This document shows, one piece after another, positions 26,533 to 36,076 of a DNA stretch of 45,177 bases. Numbering within the stretch: position 1 is the first letter of the stretch; each line of letters opens with the position of its first letter. The DNA is taken from assembly GCF_022790535.1 (NCBI RefSeq), contig NZ_LOHG01000005.1:163053-208229 (forward strand), in the 5' to 3' direction. Under the pieces are notes generated by a model. That model saw only the letters and a program-made list of their open reading frames with translations, did not search any database and was not told where the DNA came from. Position numbers and translations under genes: made by a program. Origin of the DNA: Pseudomonas maioricensis. GTDB lineage: Bacteria; Pseudomonadota; Gammaproteobacteria; Pseudomonadales; Pseudomonadaceae.

Positions 26533-28404
26533 TCAGAAGCGTTCGATCTTGGCCTTGCTCTCCAGCTGTGCACGGTACGCAGCAAAGTCCTGCTGACCGG
26601 CACGAGAGGCCAGGAAGCGACGGTACTGGGATTTCTCCGCATCCGTCGCCGGAGTGGCCTCGTTGACGCCGTTGAGGCGCACAATCACGAAACTGCCATC
26701 TGCCAGCGAAAGGCTGGTGAACTCCGGCTTGTCCTTGCCTTCAGGCTTGGGCATGCGGAACAACGCTTGCAGCACGGTAGGATCAACCCCTTCCTGACCA
26801 CGAGTGACTGCTTCCATCACTTTCCAGCTGTGACCATCCTGCTTGGCAGCCACAGGAGTCTTGCCGTCGCGCAGGCCAGCCAGAAGCGCCTCGCCTTTGG
26901 CCTTGACTGCTTCAGCAGCATGATCCCGGACCAGCTTGGCGCGGATCGCAGTTGCAACAGCTTCAAGAGGCAGTTGCTCTGGCATGCGATGCTCTTTGGA
27001 GCGAACCACCAGCACGGTTTCAGGATCCAGCTCCAGCGCGTTGCTGTTAGAGCCCTCTTCAAGCACCTCAGGACTGAAAGCCGCCTGAATCACTGCACGG
27101 TTGGCAGTCAGACCTTCGCCGCCTTCACGACCAAATGGCGCAGTCGTCTGCACTTTCAGACCCAGATCCTGCGCTGGCTGAGCCAGATCGGAGGCTTCAA
27201 ACGCCGAATCCTCGAGCTGCTTGGTAGCCTCGACGAAACGCTGCTCGACCTGCTGAGATTTCAGGTCGTTGGTCAGCTTGCCCTTGAGACTGGCGAAGCT
27301 CGGCACCGAAGGTGCTTCAACGCCCAGCAGCTTGATCAAATGCCAACCGAAATCACTGCGAACCGGTGCCGACACCTGGTCTTTGTTCAACGCATACAGC
27401 GCGTCTTCAAAAGCCGGGTCGTAGACACCCTTGCCGGCATAACCCAGATCACCACCTTTGGATGCCGAACCCGGGTCCTGCGAGAACTCCTTGGCCAGCG
27501 CGGCGAAGTCTTCGCCTTTGGCCAGACGTTGTTGAATTTCTTCAATCTTCGCCTTGGCCTGCTCGTCGGTCATCTTGTCGTTCACATCAATAAGGATGTG
27601 CGCGCCACGACGCTGCTCGGCGAGATTGGCAATTTCTTTCTGATAAGCCGCCTGCAAATCTTCGTCCTTGACCTGCACCTTGTCGAAGAAGTCAGACTTC
27701 TTCAGCTCGATGTAATCAAGTACCACTTGCTCTGGGCTCATGAACTCTTTGGCGTGCTCGTCGTAGTGCGCCTTGACTTCGTCGTCAGTCACTTTGACAG
27801 CCGAGGTATCAGCAGTCAGCGTGATCGAAGCAAAATCACGGGTCTGTTTTTCAAGACGGGCGAATGCGTCAACCTGAGCATCGGTCACAAATGCACTACC
27901 GGCAACACCGGCACGCACCTGACCAATCAGCATTTCCTGGGCCAGCATCTGGCGGAACTGCAACCGGGTGAAGCCCAGCTGACGAATGACCTGGTCAAAA
28001 CGGTCAGCATTGAACTTGCCGTCGACCTGAAATTCAGGCGTCTGCAAAATCTGTTGATCCAGCGCAGCTTCCGAAAAGGAGAACTTCGCCTTGTCGGCAC
28101 CTTGGAGCAACAGCTTGCGATCAACCAGACCTTTCAATGCCGAGTCATGAAGCATTTTCTCGTCCAGCAGGGCAGGATCGAAATCCTTGCCCAATTGCTG
28201 TATCAACTGGCGACGTTGCATATCGATCGCCTGACTCAACTCAGTCTTGGTGATCTCGTCACCATTGACCTTTGCAGCGTCCTGAGCAGTGCTGGTTGCG
28301 GTAAAAATCGCATCGAATCCGGTCAACGCCATCAATGCGATGATGATTCCGATGATGGTCTTGGCAATCCAGCCTTGTGAATTGTCCCTGATGTTCTGCA
28401 GCAT
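26533..28404 (-). CDS. ppiD: Periplasmic folding chaperone / peptidyl-prolyl isomerase D
   Basis: PpiD is an inner-membrane-anchored chaperone that faces the periplasm near the Sec translocon and helps emerging outer-membrane and periplasmic proteins fold. The 623 residues have one N-terminal anchor helix (about 15-35, [18 protein letters not shown]) and a SurA-like N-terminal chaperone region to about 250. A parvulin domain follows ([14 protein letters not shown] to [14 protein letters not shown], about 265-360), then a large C-terminal region. The ATG at 28404 ([12 protein letters not shown]) has GGGGGACGC upstream and fits PpiD starts. It follows hupB and lon in the same order as in other proteobacteria. 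Confidence 0.96.
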   Translation of the reverse strand: MLQNIRDNSQGWIAKTIIGIIIALMALTGFDAIFTATSTAQDAAKVNGDEITKTELSQAIDMQRRQLIQQLGKDFDPALLDEKMLHDSALKGLVDRKLLLQGADKAKFSFSEAALDQQILQTPEFQVDGKFNADRFDQVIRQLGFTRLQFRQMLAQEMLIGQVRAGVAGSAFVTDAQVDAFARLEKQTRDFASITLTADTSAVKVTDDEVKAHYDEHAKEFMSPEQVVLDYIELKKSDFFDKVQVKDEDLQAAYQKEIANLAEQRRGAHILIDVNDKMTDEQAKAKIEEIQQRLAKGEDFAALAKEFSQDPGSASKGGDLGYAGKGVYDPAFEDALYALNKDQVSAPVRSDFGWHLIKLLGVEAPSVPSFASLKGKLTNDLKSQQVEQRFVEATKQLEDSAFEASDLAQPAQDLGLKVQTTAPFGREGGEGLTANRAVIQAAFSPEVLEEGSNSNALELDPETVLVVRSKEHRMPEQLPLEAVATAIRAKLVRDHAAEAVKAKGEALLAGLRDGKTPVAAKQDGHSWKVMEAVTRGQEGVDPTVLQALFRMPKPEGKDKPEFTSLSLADGSFVIVRLNGVNEATPATDAEKSQYRRFLASRAGQQDFAAYRAQLESKAKIERF

Positions 28405-28465
28405 GCGTCCCCCAAAACGGTTGTACTGACTAACCAACCGCGGAGCGTGGGTAGAAAGCGGATAG

Positions 28466-28493
28466 AAGAAAGGCGCATCCGAGGATGCGCCTT
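28466..28493 (-). terminator. Terminator-like hairpin between hupB and ppiD
   Basis: AAGGCGCATCC pairs with GGATGCGCCTT (28470-28493) over a two-base gap. The minus strand continues TTTCTTCTATC. It should end most hupB transcripts and leave ppiD to its own promoter or to read-through. Confidence 0.65.
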
Positions 28494-28626
28494 CTCGTAA
28501 CTGGCGAAGCGGACGGGGCTGAAACCCACGACCCGGGTGTGTCAGGCCGGATTCAGACCAGCCGCACTACCGCTTCGCTGCCGATACAGAGTGAATCCTG
28601 ATCGGTTGGGCAAAGGCTTTGAGAAC

Positions 28627-28899
28627 TTAGTTGACAGCTTCTTTCAGTGCTTTACCGGCTTTGAAACCTGGTTTTTTAGCAGCAGCGATTTCAAGCGTCT
28701 TACCCGTCTGAGGGTTACGACCGATACGTGCTGGACGATCAGTAACGGAGAAAGTGCCGAAACCAACCAGTACAACGGAGTCGCCAGCCTTCAGAGCGCC
28801 AGTGACGGATTCGATTACTGCGTCCAGCGCACGGCCAGCAGCAGCTTTCGGGATATCAGCGGATGCGGCGATAGCATCAATCAGTTCCGACTTGTTCAC
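28627..28899 (-). CDS. hupB: DNA-binding protein HU-beta
   Basis: A 90-residue nucleoid-associated protein of the HU/IHF fold. It starts [20 protein letters not shown], has the [14 protein letters not shown] core, and the beta-arm signature [16 protein letters not shown], which wraps the DNA minor groove. The start is GTG at 28899, with GGGGACTTAGA upstream and the expected HU N-terminus. It has its own strong promoter about 90 nt upstream and sits between lon and ppiD as usual. Confidence 0.97.
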   Translation of the reverse strand: MNKSELIDAIAASADIPKAAAGRALDAVIESVTGALKAGDSVVLVGFGTFSVTDRPARIGRNPQTGKTLEIAAAKKPGFKAGKALKEAVN

Positions 28900-28994
28900 T
28901 CTAAGTCCCCTTATCTCTATTGAGTATGTTTCTAAGTTTTTTTGGTGTAGCAAAAACGAGCGCTGAATGGCCTACAGACGCTTAGAAGAGCCGC

Positions 28995-29024
28995 TTTATA
29001 ACAAGGGCTCTAAAAAGCTGTCAA
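28995..29024 (-). promoter_or_regulatory. Strong sigma-70 promoter of hupB
   Basis: On the minus strand, a consensus TTGACA (29019-29024), an 18-bp spacer and TATAAA (28995-29000) lie in the lon-hupB spacer. This gives a leader of about 90 nt. Confidence 0.75.
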
Positions 29025-29039
29025 GAAAGGCCGCCCAGA

Positions 29040-31436
29040 CTAATGCGTGCTAATTCTTTCCTTAGAGTCAGACTCGCGCTTTTCATCCTTCGCGACCATC
29101 TCCGGAGCCACATCCGGCAAGGGCTCCGGCGCGTATTGCAGCGCAATTTGCAGGACTTCGTCAATCCATTTAACCGGCTTGATTTGCAGGTCCTGCTTGA
29201 TGTTGTCCGGAATCTCTTTCAGATCACGCACATTTTCCTCTGGAATGATCACCGTTTTGATCCCGCCACGGTGCGCAGCCAGCAGTTTTTCCTTGAGACC
29301 ACCAATGGCCAGAACCTGCCCACGAAGGGTGATTTCGCCGGTCATTGCAACATCAGCGCGCACCGGAATCTGTGTCAACGCTGAAACAAGGGCCGTACAC
29401 ATGCCTACGCCCGCGCTAGGGCCGTCTTTAGGGGTAGCCCCTTCAGGCATGTGGATGTGCGTGTCACGCTTCTCATGGAAGTCCAGAGGGATTCCCAGGC
29501 TTTTAGCACGACTGCGAACAACCGTCAGCGCAGCGGTAATCGATTCGACCATCACATCGCCCAGCGAACCGGTTTTGATGAGCTGCCCTTTACCCGGCAC
29601 TACTGCGGCTTCAATAGTCAGCAATTCGCCGCCCACCTGCGTCCACGCCAGACCGGTCACCTGACCAATCTGATCCTGTTGCTCGGCCAGACCGTAGCGG
29701 TACTTGCGAACGCCGAGGAAATGCTCAAGCATTTCTGCGGTAACGCGGATCGAAAAACGTTTTTCCTGTGCATGCTCTTTGACCGCCTTGCGGCACACCT
29801 TGGCGATCTGCCGCTCAAGGCTACGCACACCCGCCTCACGGGTGTAATAACGAACGATGTCGCGAATAGCTTCCTCGTCAAACTCGATCTCGCCCTTCTT
29901 CAAGCCATTGGCCTGCAGCTGTTTTGGCGAGAGGTATTTGACGGCAATATTGATCTTTTCGTCTTCGGTGTAGCCAGGCAGACGAATGACTTCCATCCGG
30001 TCCAGCAGCGCCGCCGGGATGTTCATCGAGTTGGCGGTGCACAGGAACATCACGTCGGAAAGGTCGTAATCGACTTCCAGGTAATGGTCGTTGAAGTTGT
30101 GGTTCTGTTCCGGGTCGAGCACTTCCAACAGTGCAGAAGCCGGATCGCCACGCATGTCGCTGCCCATCTTGTCGATTTCATCGAGCAGGAACAACGGGTT
30201 GCGTACACCCACCTTTGTCATCTTTTGTATCAATCTTCCCGGCATCGAACCGATATAAGTCCGGCGGTGACCCCGAATTTCAGCTTCATCGCGCACACCA
30301 CCAAGGGCCATACGGACAAATTTACGGTTGGTCGCGTTCGCGATCGACTCGGCAAGGGAGGTTTTACCTACACCTGGTGGCCCTACAAGGCAAAGAACCG
30401 GGCCGCGAATTTTCTTCACGCGTTTTTGCACGGCGAGGTATTCGAGGATGCGTTCTTTGACTTCTTCAAGACCGTAATGGTCCGCGTCGAGAATATCTTC
30501 GGCACGAGCCAGATCCAGACGAACCTTGCTCTGCGCTTTCCACGGCACTTGAACCAGCCAGTCGATATAGGAGCGAACCACCGTTGCCTCTGCCGACATC
30601 GGCGACATTTGCTTCAGCTTGTACAGCTCGGCAGTGGCCTTGGCCAGAGCATCCTTGGGCAGACCGGCAGCATCGATGCGTTTTTTCAGCTCTTCGATTT
30701 CGTTGTGGCCTTCCTCGCTGTCGCCGAGCTCCTTCTGAATAGCCTTCATCTGCTCATTCAGGTAGTACTCGCGCTGACTGCGCTCCATCTGTTTTTTGAC
30801 GCGGCCACGAATACGCTTCTCGACCTGCAGCAGGTCGATTTCTGCATCCAGCAAAGCCAGCACATGCTCGACACGGGCTGGCAGATCAATAATTTCGAGG
30901 ATTTCCTGCTTCTGCTCGATTTTCAGCGCCATGTGCGCCGCCATGGTGTCGACCAGACGACCAGGCTCATCAATGCTGTTGAGAGACGACAGCACTTCGG
31001 CAGGAACTTTTTTACCCAACTGAACATATTGCTCGAACTGAGCCAACAGGCTGCGCACGAACACTTCAGACTCACGATCAGGCGCATCGACCTCATCAAT
31101 CAAGGTAACTTCGGCGCGGCAATGACCATCAACTTCGATAAAGCGGTCAACAGACCCGCGCTGCTCACCCTCTACCAGCACTTTTACAGTGCCGTCGGGC
31201 AGCTTGAGCAATTGCAATACGGTTGCAATGGTGCCGACGTTATAAAGGGCGTCTTCACCCGGATCATCATCGGCAGGATTTCTTTGCGCGAGCAGCAGGA
31301 TTTGCTTGTCACCTGTCATCGCCGCCTCAAGGGCTTCGATAGACTTCTCGCGCCCCACGAACAGCGGGATAACCATGTGCGGATAAACCACAACATCACG
31401 CAATGGCAAGAGAGGCAATTCAATGGTCGTTTTCAT
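29040..31436 (-). CDS. lon: ATP-dependent protease Lon
   Basis: The 798-residue Lon is a homohexameric cytoplasmic AAA+ serine protease for misfolded and regulatory proteins. It has the N-terminal LON domain (LPLLPLRDVVVYPHMVIPLFV, about 6-26) and a coiled linker to about 310. The AAA+ module has Walker A GPPGVGKT (about 352-359) and Walker B LFLLDEIDKMG. The protease domain holds the catalytic serine in KDGPSAGVGM (about 670-679) and the catalytic lysine further on (about 715-720). A heat-shock-type promoter lies 55 nt upstream. Length and motifs are normal. Confidence 0.98.
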   Translation of the reverse strand: MKTTIELPLLPLRDVVVYPHMVIPLFVGREKSIEALEAAMTGDKQILLLAQRNPADDDPGEDALYNVGTIATVLQLLKLPDGTVKVLVEGEQRGSVDRFIEVDGHCRAEVTLIDEVDAPDRESEVFVRSLLAQFEQYVQLGKKVPAEVLSSLNSIDEPGRLVDTMAAHMALKIEQKQEILEIIDLPARVEHVLALLDAEIDLLQVEKRIRGRVKKQMERSQREYYLNEQMKAIQKELGDSEEGHNEIEELKKRIDAAGLPKDALAKATAELYKLKQMSPMSAEATVVRSYIDWLVQVPWKAQSKVRLDLARAEDILDADHYGLEEVKERILEYLAVQKRVKKIRGPVLCLVGPPGVGKTSLAESIANATNRKFVRMALGGVRDEAEIRGHRRTYIGSMPGRLIQKMTKVGVRNPLFLLDEIDKMGSDMRGDPASALLEVLDPEQNHNFNDHYLEVDYDLSDVMFLCTANSMNIPAALLDRMEVIRLPGYTEDEKINIAVKYLSPKQLQANGLKKGEIEFDEEAIRDIVRYYTREAGVRSLERQIAKVCRKAVKEHAQEKRFSIRVTAEMLEHFLGVRKYRYGLAEQQDQIGQVTGLAWTQVGGELLTIEAAVVPGKGQLIKTGSLGDVMVESITAALTVVRSRAKSLGIPLDFHEKRDTHIHMPEGATPKDGPSAGVGMCTALVSALTQIPVRADVAMTGEITLRGQVLAIGGLKEKLLAAHRGGIKTVIIPEENVRDLKEIPDNIKQDLQIKPVKWIDEVLQIALQYAPEPLPDVAPEMVAKDEKRESDSKERISTH

Positions 31437-31490
31437 GATTTCGCCTCTACGGCGGCCATGTGGCCGTGGACTGGAATGAGCTTGAGTCCA

Positions 31491-31519
31491 AGATGGGGGT
31501 AGACACCTGAAAAAACAAG
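31491..31519 (-). promoter_or_regulatory. Heat-shock (sigma-32) promoter of lon
   Basis: On the minus strand, CTTGTT (31514-31519), a 15-bp spacer and CCCCATCT (31491-31498) match the sigma-32 consensus CTTGAA-N13-17-CCCCATNT, with the -10 perfect. The predicted leader is about 48 nt. Confidence 0.75.
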
Positions 31520-31536
31520 CCTTGAAGCAGGAAATG

Positions 31537-31558
31537 CAAAAGGGGCCCGAAGGCCCCT
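31537..31558 (-). terminator. Rho-independent terminator of clpX
   Basis: AGGGGCC-CGAA-GGCCCCT (31541-31558); the RNA of the minus strand has a UUCG tetraloop and then TTTT. It lies 40 nt after the clpX stop and just upstream of the lon promoter. Confidence 0.82.
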
Positions 31559-31597
31559 CTCTATTTGTGCAGCATTTTATTCATGCAGCAGTATTAC

Positions 31598-32881
31598 TCA
31601 CGCGTCAGGTGCTGCCTTGGCAGGCGGCTCGCTGTTTTCGTAAATCAACAGCGGCTTGGACGTGCCTTCGATTACGCTTTCGTCGATCACCACCTTGCTC
31701 ACCTCGGTCTGCGAGGGGATTTCGTACATGGTGTCGAGCAGGACGCCCTCGAGAATGGAACGCAACCCACGAGCACCAGTCTTGCGCTCCAGCGCGCGAC
31801 GAGCGACGGACTTCAGTGCGTCAGTGCGGAACTCGAGGTCCACACCTTCCATTTCGAACAGCTTGGCATACTGCTTAGTCAGCGCATTCTTCGGCTCGGT
31901 GAGAATCTGCATCAATGCAGCCTCATCCAGCTCGTCCAGCGTTGCCAGAACCGGCAGACGGCCTACGAATTCCGGGATCAAACCGAACTTGACCAGATCG
32001 TCAGGCTCGACTTCACGCAGGGATTCGCCAACCTTCTTGCCTTCTTCCTTGCTGCGTACTTCTGCGTTGAAACCGATGCCGCCTTTGGTGGAGCGGTTTT
32101 GAATAACCTTTTCCAGGCCAGAGAACGCACCGCCGCAGATGAACAGGATGTTGCGCGTGTCAACCTGAAGGAATTCCTGCTGCGGATGCTTGCGACCACC
32201 TTGAGGCGGAACGGAAGCGACCGTGCCTTCGATCAACTTGAGCAGAGCCTGCTGTACGCCCTCACCGGAAACGTCCCGGGTGATAGAAGGGTTATCAGAC
32301 TTGCGCGAGATCTTGTCGATCTCATCGATGTAGACGATGCCCATCTGGGCTTTTTCTACATCGTAATCGCACTTCTGCAGCAATTTCTGAATGATGTTCT
32401 CGACATCCTCACCCACATAACCCGCCTCTGTGAGGGTGGTTGCGTCAGCAATGGTGAACGGAACGTTCAGCAAGCGAGCCAGTGTCTCGGCAAGCAGGGT
32501 TTTACCTGAGCCTGTCGGACCGATCAGCAAGATGTTGCTCTTGCCGAGCTCGACGTCGTCATTCTTTTTGTCACGCTGGTTTAGGCGCTTGTAGTGGTTG
32601 TACACCGCTACGGCCAAAACCTTTTTGGCACGCTCCTGACCAATAACGTACTGGTCAAGGATGCCGCTGATTTCTTTAGGCGAAGGCAATTTATGCGCGC
32701 TGCTTTCGGCCTGAGCTTCTTGCACCTCCTCACGGATGATGTCATTGCACAGGTCGACGCACTCGTCGCAGATAAAGACCGAGGGACCGGCAATCAATTT
32801 GCGTACTTCATGCTGGCTTTTGCCACAGAAGGAGCAATAGAGCAGCTTGCCGTTGTCCTCGCCGTTGCGGGTGTCAGTCAT
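31598..32881 (-). CDS. clpX: ATP-dependent Clp protease ATP-binding subunit ClpX
   Basis: ClpX is the hexameric AAA+ unfoldase that feeds tagged substrates to ClpP. The 427 residues include the N-terminal C4 zinc-binding domain (C16, C19, C38, C41), Walker A GPTGSGKT, Walker [10 protein letters not shown], and the ClpP-docking IGF loop (GGIGFNAEV). The start at 32881 ([11 protein letters not shown]) is the family start. It is preceded by clpP with a 111-nt spacer holding a hairpin without a T-run, so the two genes may be cotranscribed but processed. Confidence 0.98.
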   Translation of the reverse strand: MTDTRNGEDNGKLLYCSFCGKSQHEVRKLIAGPSVFICDECVDLCNDIIREEVQEAQAESSAHKLPSPKEISGILDQYVIGQERAKKVLAVAVYNHYKRLNQRDKKNDDVELGKSNILLIGPTGSGKTLLAETLARLLNVPFTIADATTLTEAGYVGEDVENIIQKLLQKCDYDVEKAQMGIVYIDEIDKISRKSDNPSITRDVSGEGVQQALLKLIEGTVASVPPQGGRKHPQQEFLQVDTRNILFICGGAFSGLEKVIQNRSTKGGIGFNAEVRSKEEGKKVGESLREVEPDDLVKFGLIPEFVGRLPVLATLDELDEAALMQILTEPKNALTKQYAKLFEMEGVDLEFRTDALKSVARRALERKTGARGLRSILEGVLLDTMYEIPSQTEVSKVVIDESVIEGTSKPLLIYENSEPPAKAAPDA

Positions 32882-32928
32882 TCGTTCGATCCAAATCCGA
32901 TAGGCTTGCAACACAAGATGAAGGCTAT

Positions 32929-32950
32929 TGCGGGCTTTTTCAAGCCCGCA
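32929..32950 (-). other. Hairpin without T-run in the clpP-clpX spacer
   Basis: TGCGGGCTT-TTTC-AAGCCCGCA is a perfect 9-bp stem. On the minus strand it is followed by ATAGCC, so it is unlikely to be a classical terminator. It may stabilise the upstream mRNA or mark a processing site. Confidence 0.6.
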
Positions 32951-32992
32951 GCTGATTAGAGCAACCAACCAACCCTATTTTGAGCTGCTTAT

Positions 32993-33628
32993 TTAAGCGG
33001 GACGCTGACTGATGACTTCGTCGATCAAGCCGTACTCACGAGCAGCTTCTGCACTCATGAAGTTATCGCGATTGGTATCACGCTCGATCTCTTCCAGAGT
33101 GTGCCCGCTGTGCTTGGCCATCAGCGTGTTGAGACGCTCACGAATAAAGAGGATTTCCTTGGCGTGGATTTCGATATCCGAAGCCTGACCCTGGAAACCA
33201 CCCAATGGCTGGTGAATCATCACGCGGGAGTTCGGCAGGCAGAAACGCTTGCCAGGAGCACCCGCGGTCAACAGGAATGCGCCCATGCTGCACGCCTGAC
33301 CGATACAGGTAGTCGACACATTAGGCTTGATGAACTGCATGGTGTCGTAGATCGACATACCAGCCGTCACCGAACCGCCCGGTGAGTTGATGTAAAGATG
33401 GATATCCTTGTCCGGGTTTTCCGCTTCAAGGAACAGCAGTTGCGCGCAAATCAGGTTGGCCATGTAGTCTTCTACCGGACCAACCAGAAAGATCACTCGC
33501 TCCTTGAGAAGGCGCGAATAGATGTCATAGGCGCGTTCGCCACGGGCGGACTGCTCGATAACCATCGGGACCAGACCGCCTGCGGCCTGGATGTCAGAGT
33601 GCTGCTGAATATAAGAATTGCGGGACAT
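32993..33628 (-). CDS. clpP: ATP-dependent Clp protease proteolytic subunit ClpP
   Basis: ClpP is the tetradecameric serine peptidase chamber used by ClpX (and ClpA). The 211-residue protein has the catalytic serine in GQACSMGA (about 97-104), the histidine in MIHQPLGG (about 122-129), and the aspartate in the later [11 protein letters not shown] segment. The propeptide ends in the [15 protein letters not shown] region. I start at MSRNSYI (33628). An ATG three codons upstream at 33637 is also possible, with GGGAG only 3 nt before it. Confidence 0.97.
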   Translation of the reverse strand: MSRNSYIQQHSDIQAAGGLVPMVIEQSARGERAYDIYSRLLKERVIFLVGPVEDYMANLICAQLLFLEAENPDKDIHLYINSPGGSVTAGMSIYDTMQFIKPNVSTTCIGQACSMGAFLLTAGAPGKRFCLPNSRVMIHQPLGGFQGQASDIEIHAKEILFIRERLNTLMAKHSGHTLEEIERDTNRDNFMSAEAAREYGLIDEVISQRPA

Positions 33629-33669
33629 GTCTCGCATTCACTCCCAAATAGTCATTTCTTGAATACGCA

Positions 33670-33693
33670 CAAGCCAGCGCGAAGGCTGGCTTG
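33670..33693 (-). other. Hairpin without T-run in the tig-clpP spacer
   Basis: CAAGCCAGC-GCGAAG-GCTGGCTTG is a perfect 9-bp stem. The minus strand continues TGCGTATTC with no T-run. It lies between the tig stop and the clpP start and resembles the clpP-clpX hairpin in placement. Confidence 0.6.
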
Positions 33694-33719
33694 TAGGTGT
33701 TTTCGAACGAGAAAACAAA

Positions 33720-35030
33720 TCAGTCGGCTTGTGGAGCTTCCACCGGCTTGACAGCTTCTTCGTAGGAGACCGACTTCTCGGTCACGCTAGCTTTCTGCAA
33801 AACAGTATCCACAACTTGCTCTTCAAGCACAACCGAACGAACTTCGTTCATTTGCTGGTCGTTCTTGTAGTACCAGGCCACGACCTGCTCTGGCTCTTGA
33901 TAAGCAGAAGCCATTTCCTGAATCAGCTCGCGAACGCGGGTGTCATCAGGCTTGAGGTCGAATTGCTTGACCACTTCAGCAACGATCAGACCCAGCTCAA
34001 CGCGACGCTTGGCTTGCTCTTCGAACAGCTCGGCTGGCAGTTGATCAGGCTTGATGTTGCCACCGAACTGCTGAACAGCCTGAACGCGCAGACGGTTCAC
34101 TTCGTTTTCCAGCAGCGCTTTAGGCACTTCGATCGGGTTGGCGGCCAGCAAGCCGTCCATTACCTGATTCTTGACCTTGGACTTGATGGCCTGACGCAGC
34201 TCGCGCTCCATGTTCTTGCGAACTTCGGTGCGGAAACCTTCGATACCGGTTTCCTTGATACCGAACTGCTTGAAGAACTCTTCGTTCAGCTCAGGCAGCT
34301 TAGGCTCGGAAACAGTGTTGACGGTTACGGTGAACTCGGCAGCTTTACCAGCCAGCTCAAGGTTCTGATAGTCTTCCGGGAAAGTCAGGTTCAGAACGCG
34401 CTCTTCGCCAGCTTTGGCGCCAACCAGACCGTCTTCGAAGCCAGGGATCATACGACCGGAACCCAGCACCAACTGAGTGCCAGTGGCGGAACCGCCAGCG
34501 AATGCTTCGCCGTCAACCTTGCCAACGAAATCGATGTTCAGTTGGTCTTCGTTCTGGGCGGCACGCTCAGCCACTTCGAAACGAACGTTCTGCTTGCGCA
34601 GGATTTCCAGCATGTTGTCCAGATCGGCATCAGCCACGTCTGCAGACAGACGCTCAACGGCGATGGACTCGAAACCGGCAACGGTAAACTCAGGGAACAC
34701 TTCGAAAGTAGCGATGTATTCCAGATCCTTGCCTTTTTCAAAGGTCTTTGGCTCTACAGCAGGTGCGCCAGCCGGGTTCAGCTTTTGCTCAACCACAGCT
34801 TCGTAGAAAGTAGCCTGGATCAAATCACCCAGCGCTTCCTGACGCGCGCCGTCTTCATAACGCTGACGGATCACGCTCATAGGCACTTTGCCTGGACGGA
34901 AGCCAGGGATCTTGGCTTTACGTGCGGTCTGCTGCAGACGCTTGTTGACTTCAGTCTCGATGCGTTCGGCAGGCACGCCAATGGTCATGCGGCGCTCAAG
35001 AGCGGAAGTATTTTCAACAGAAACTTGCAT
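33720..35030 (-). CDS. tig: Trigger factor
   Basis: This ribosome-associated chaperone and peptidyl-prolyl isomerase has 436 residues. The N-terminal ribosome-binding domain carries [12 protein letters not shown] (about 44-55), the tail-hook signature. The FKBP-like domain (about 160-245) includes [19 protein letters not shown]. The C-terminal cradle is helical. The ATG at 35030 has GAGGAA 7 nt upstream; an in-frame start six codons earlier is less likely. It heads the tig-clpP-clpX-lon-hupB-ppiD series. Confidence 0.97.
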   Translation of the reverse strand: MQVSVENTSALERRMTIGVPAERIETEVNKRLQQTARKAKIPGFRPGKVPMSVIRQRYEDGARQEALGDLIQATFYEAVVEQKLNPAGAPAVEPKTFEKGKDLEYIATFEVFPEFTVAGFESIAVERLSADVADADLDNMLEILRKQNVRFEVAERAAQNEDQLNIDFVGKVDGEAFAGGSATGTQLVLGSGRMIPGFEDGLVGAKAGEERVLNLTFPEDYQNLELAGKAAEFTVTVNTVSEPKLPELNEEFFKQFGIKETGIEGFRTEVRKNMERELRQAIKSKVKNQVMDGLLAANPIEVPKALLENEVNRLRVQAVQQFGGNIKPDQLPAELFEEQAKRRVELGLIVAEVVKQFDLKPDDTRVRELIQEMASAYQEPEQVVAWYYKNDQQMNEVRSVVLEEQVVDTVLQKASVTEKSVSYEEAVKPVEAPQAD

Positions 35031-35090
35031 GGATATTCCTCGTTGCACAGACGTTAGCCGGCGTTTCCGACCCCAGAATCAAGGGCATGC

Positions 35091-35119
35091 ATTCTAGTGG
35101 GTCAAACTCAAGAAGTCAC
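35091..35119 (-). promoter_or_regulatory. Candidate promoter of tig
   Basis: Minus-strand GTGACT (35114-35119), a 17-bp spacer and TAGAAT (35091-35096) give a predicted leader of about 55 nt. Both hexamers are imperfect. The rest of the spacer up to the tRNA terminator (35120-35335) shows nothing recognisable. Confidence 0.45.
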
Positions 35120-35335
35120 CCTACTGAAACAGGGCGCATATAAAGGAAGGAATCGGACGATCAGCGACTGGCAACCGCAGCTACTCTCAACTGACCGAAA
35201 CGCGTCTGGCACGGCCTTGTACAAGGCATCACGCACCCGGCCTCAGCGTCGACTCCATTCCGCGAAGCACACCCCGCACGACCGACGGCAGCCAGGCTGG
35301 CCGATCAGCGAGACGAAAAACAATAATCCTGAAAC

Positions 35336-35361
35336 AAAAAAAGCCGCACTAGGCGGCTTTT
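35336..35361 (-). terminator. Rho-independent terminator of the tRNA operon
   Basis: AAGCCGC-ACTAG-GCGGCTT; the minus strand ends in a run of T. It lies 45 nt past the 3' end of tRNA-Leu. Confidence 0.85.
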
Positions 35362-35405
35362 CTATAACGTCATGACCGCATAGCAGCTATGACGCGTTTT
35401 AATCT

Positions 35406-35490
35406 TGGTGCGGACGGAGAGACTCGAACTCTCACACCTTGCGGCGCTGGAACCTAAATCCAGTGTGTCTACCAATTCCACCACATCCGC
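35406..35490 (-). tRNA. tRNA-Leu (anticodon TAG)
   Basis: This 85-nt class II tRNA has an encoded CCA end. The acceptor stem is GCGGATG/CGTCCGC-type, the anticodon loop TTTAGGT lies within a CTGGA/TCCAG stem, there is a variable arm, and the T-loop is GTTCGAG. It reads CUA and related Leu codons. Confidence 0.95.
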
Positions 35491-35508
35491 GTACAAGCTT
35501 TTAAAGCA

Positions 35509-35537
35509 AAGGCGCCAGATTATAAGTCTGGCGCCTT
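35509..35537 (-). other. Perfect 11-bp hairpin between tRNA-Leu and tRNA-His
   Basis: AAGGCGCCAGA-TTATAAG-TCTGGCGCCTT is a very strong stem-loop. The minus strand continues TTTGCTTTAAAA, a broken T-run, so it may act as a partial terminator or as a processing signal in the tRNA precursor. Confidence 0.65.
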
Positions 35538-35545
35538 CCTGAATA

Positions 35546-35622
35546 TGGGGTGGACGAAGGGGATCGAACCCTCGACAACGGGAGTCACAATCCCGTGCTC
35601 TACCAACTGAGCTACGCCCACC
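35546..35622 (-). tRNA. tRNA-His (anticodon GTG)
   Basis: This 77-nt tRNA has an encoded CCA. The extra 5' G (G-1) typical of tRNA-His pairs with C73. The acceptor is GTGGGCG/CGTCCAC, and the anticodon loop TTGTGAC lies in a CGGGA/TCCCG stem. Confidence 0.96.
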
Positions 35623-35674
35623 ATATTGCGTTGTAACCGTGACATCTTACTTGCACTTGCCAAAGCAGCCTTAA

Positions 35675-35751
35675 TGGCGCACCCGGCAGGACTCGAACCT
35701 GCGACCATCCGCTTAGAAGGCGGATGCTCTATCCAGCTGAGCTACGGGCAC
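35675..35751 (-). tRNA. tRNA-Arg (anticodon TCT)
   Basis: This 77-nt tRNA has an encoded CCA. The acceptor is GTGCCCG/CGGGTGC (with G-T pairs), and the anticodon loop CTTCTAA lies in a TCCGC/GCGGA stem. It is the first gene of the three-tRNA unit and reads the rare AGA codon. Confidence 0.96.
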
Positions 35752-35916
35752 TTATATAATCTGTACTCTTTAACGATTACAAATTAAAAGGCTTTTTAAT
35801 CACACCGAGCCAAGTAACAGCTCTGCCTGATTTAACACCGAACCTCATCTAACATCGACTTGGTTATCAGCGCTAGCTTAACCAGTGCTGGGTTGTACCC
35901 GGCAAGTGCGACGAAT

Positions 35917-35943
35917 CTTATAGACGAGCCTAAAGGTCGTCAA
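35917..35943 (-). promoter_or_regulatory. Candidate promoter of the tRNA operon
   Basis: Minus-strand TTGACG (35938-35943) and TATAAG (35917-35922) lie 15 bp apart, about 165 nt before tRNA-Arg. The hexamers are good but the spacer is short. The long leader between (35752-35916) is AT-rich with no other gene seen. Confidence 0.5.
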
Positions 35944-36076
35944 CTCTTTTTTAGAAAAAAATTCAGTTAGATAAAGGAGTTAGGAGAATATGCAGACCAA
36001 GCGCCTTTGCCCACGCGCCACGACATGCGAGAATGCGCGCTCTTTTCCGATCCCTCTCGATGGTTAATCACGCGTA

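Noticed and set aside
26767..28380. 537-codon plus-strand frame opposite ppiD
   Set aside because: Same mirror effect; ppiD has the anchor helix and parvulin domain.
29451..31502. 683-codon plus-strand open frame opposite lon
   Set aside because: Lon on the other strand has every expected motif at normal length. The mirror frame is a byproduct of third-position GC bias and has low-complexity, His/Gln-rich content.
33729..35057. 442-codon plus-strand frame exactly opposite trigger factor
   Set aside because: It mirrors tig nearly base for base and has no ribosome-binding site or known domain; tig is certain.
35406..35751. tRNA cluster as an integration site for a genomic island
   Set aside because: No integrase, no direct repeat of a tRNA 3' end and no change in gene content were seen nearby; flanking genes are core.
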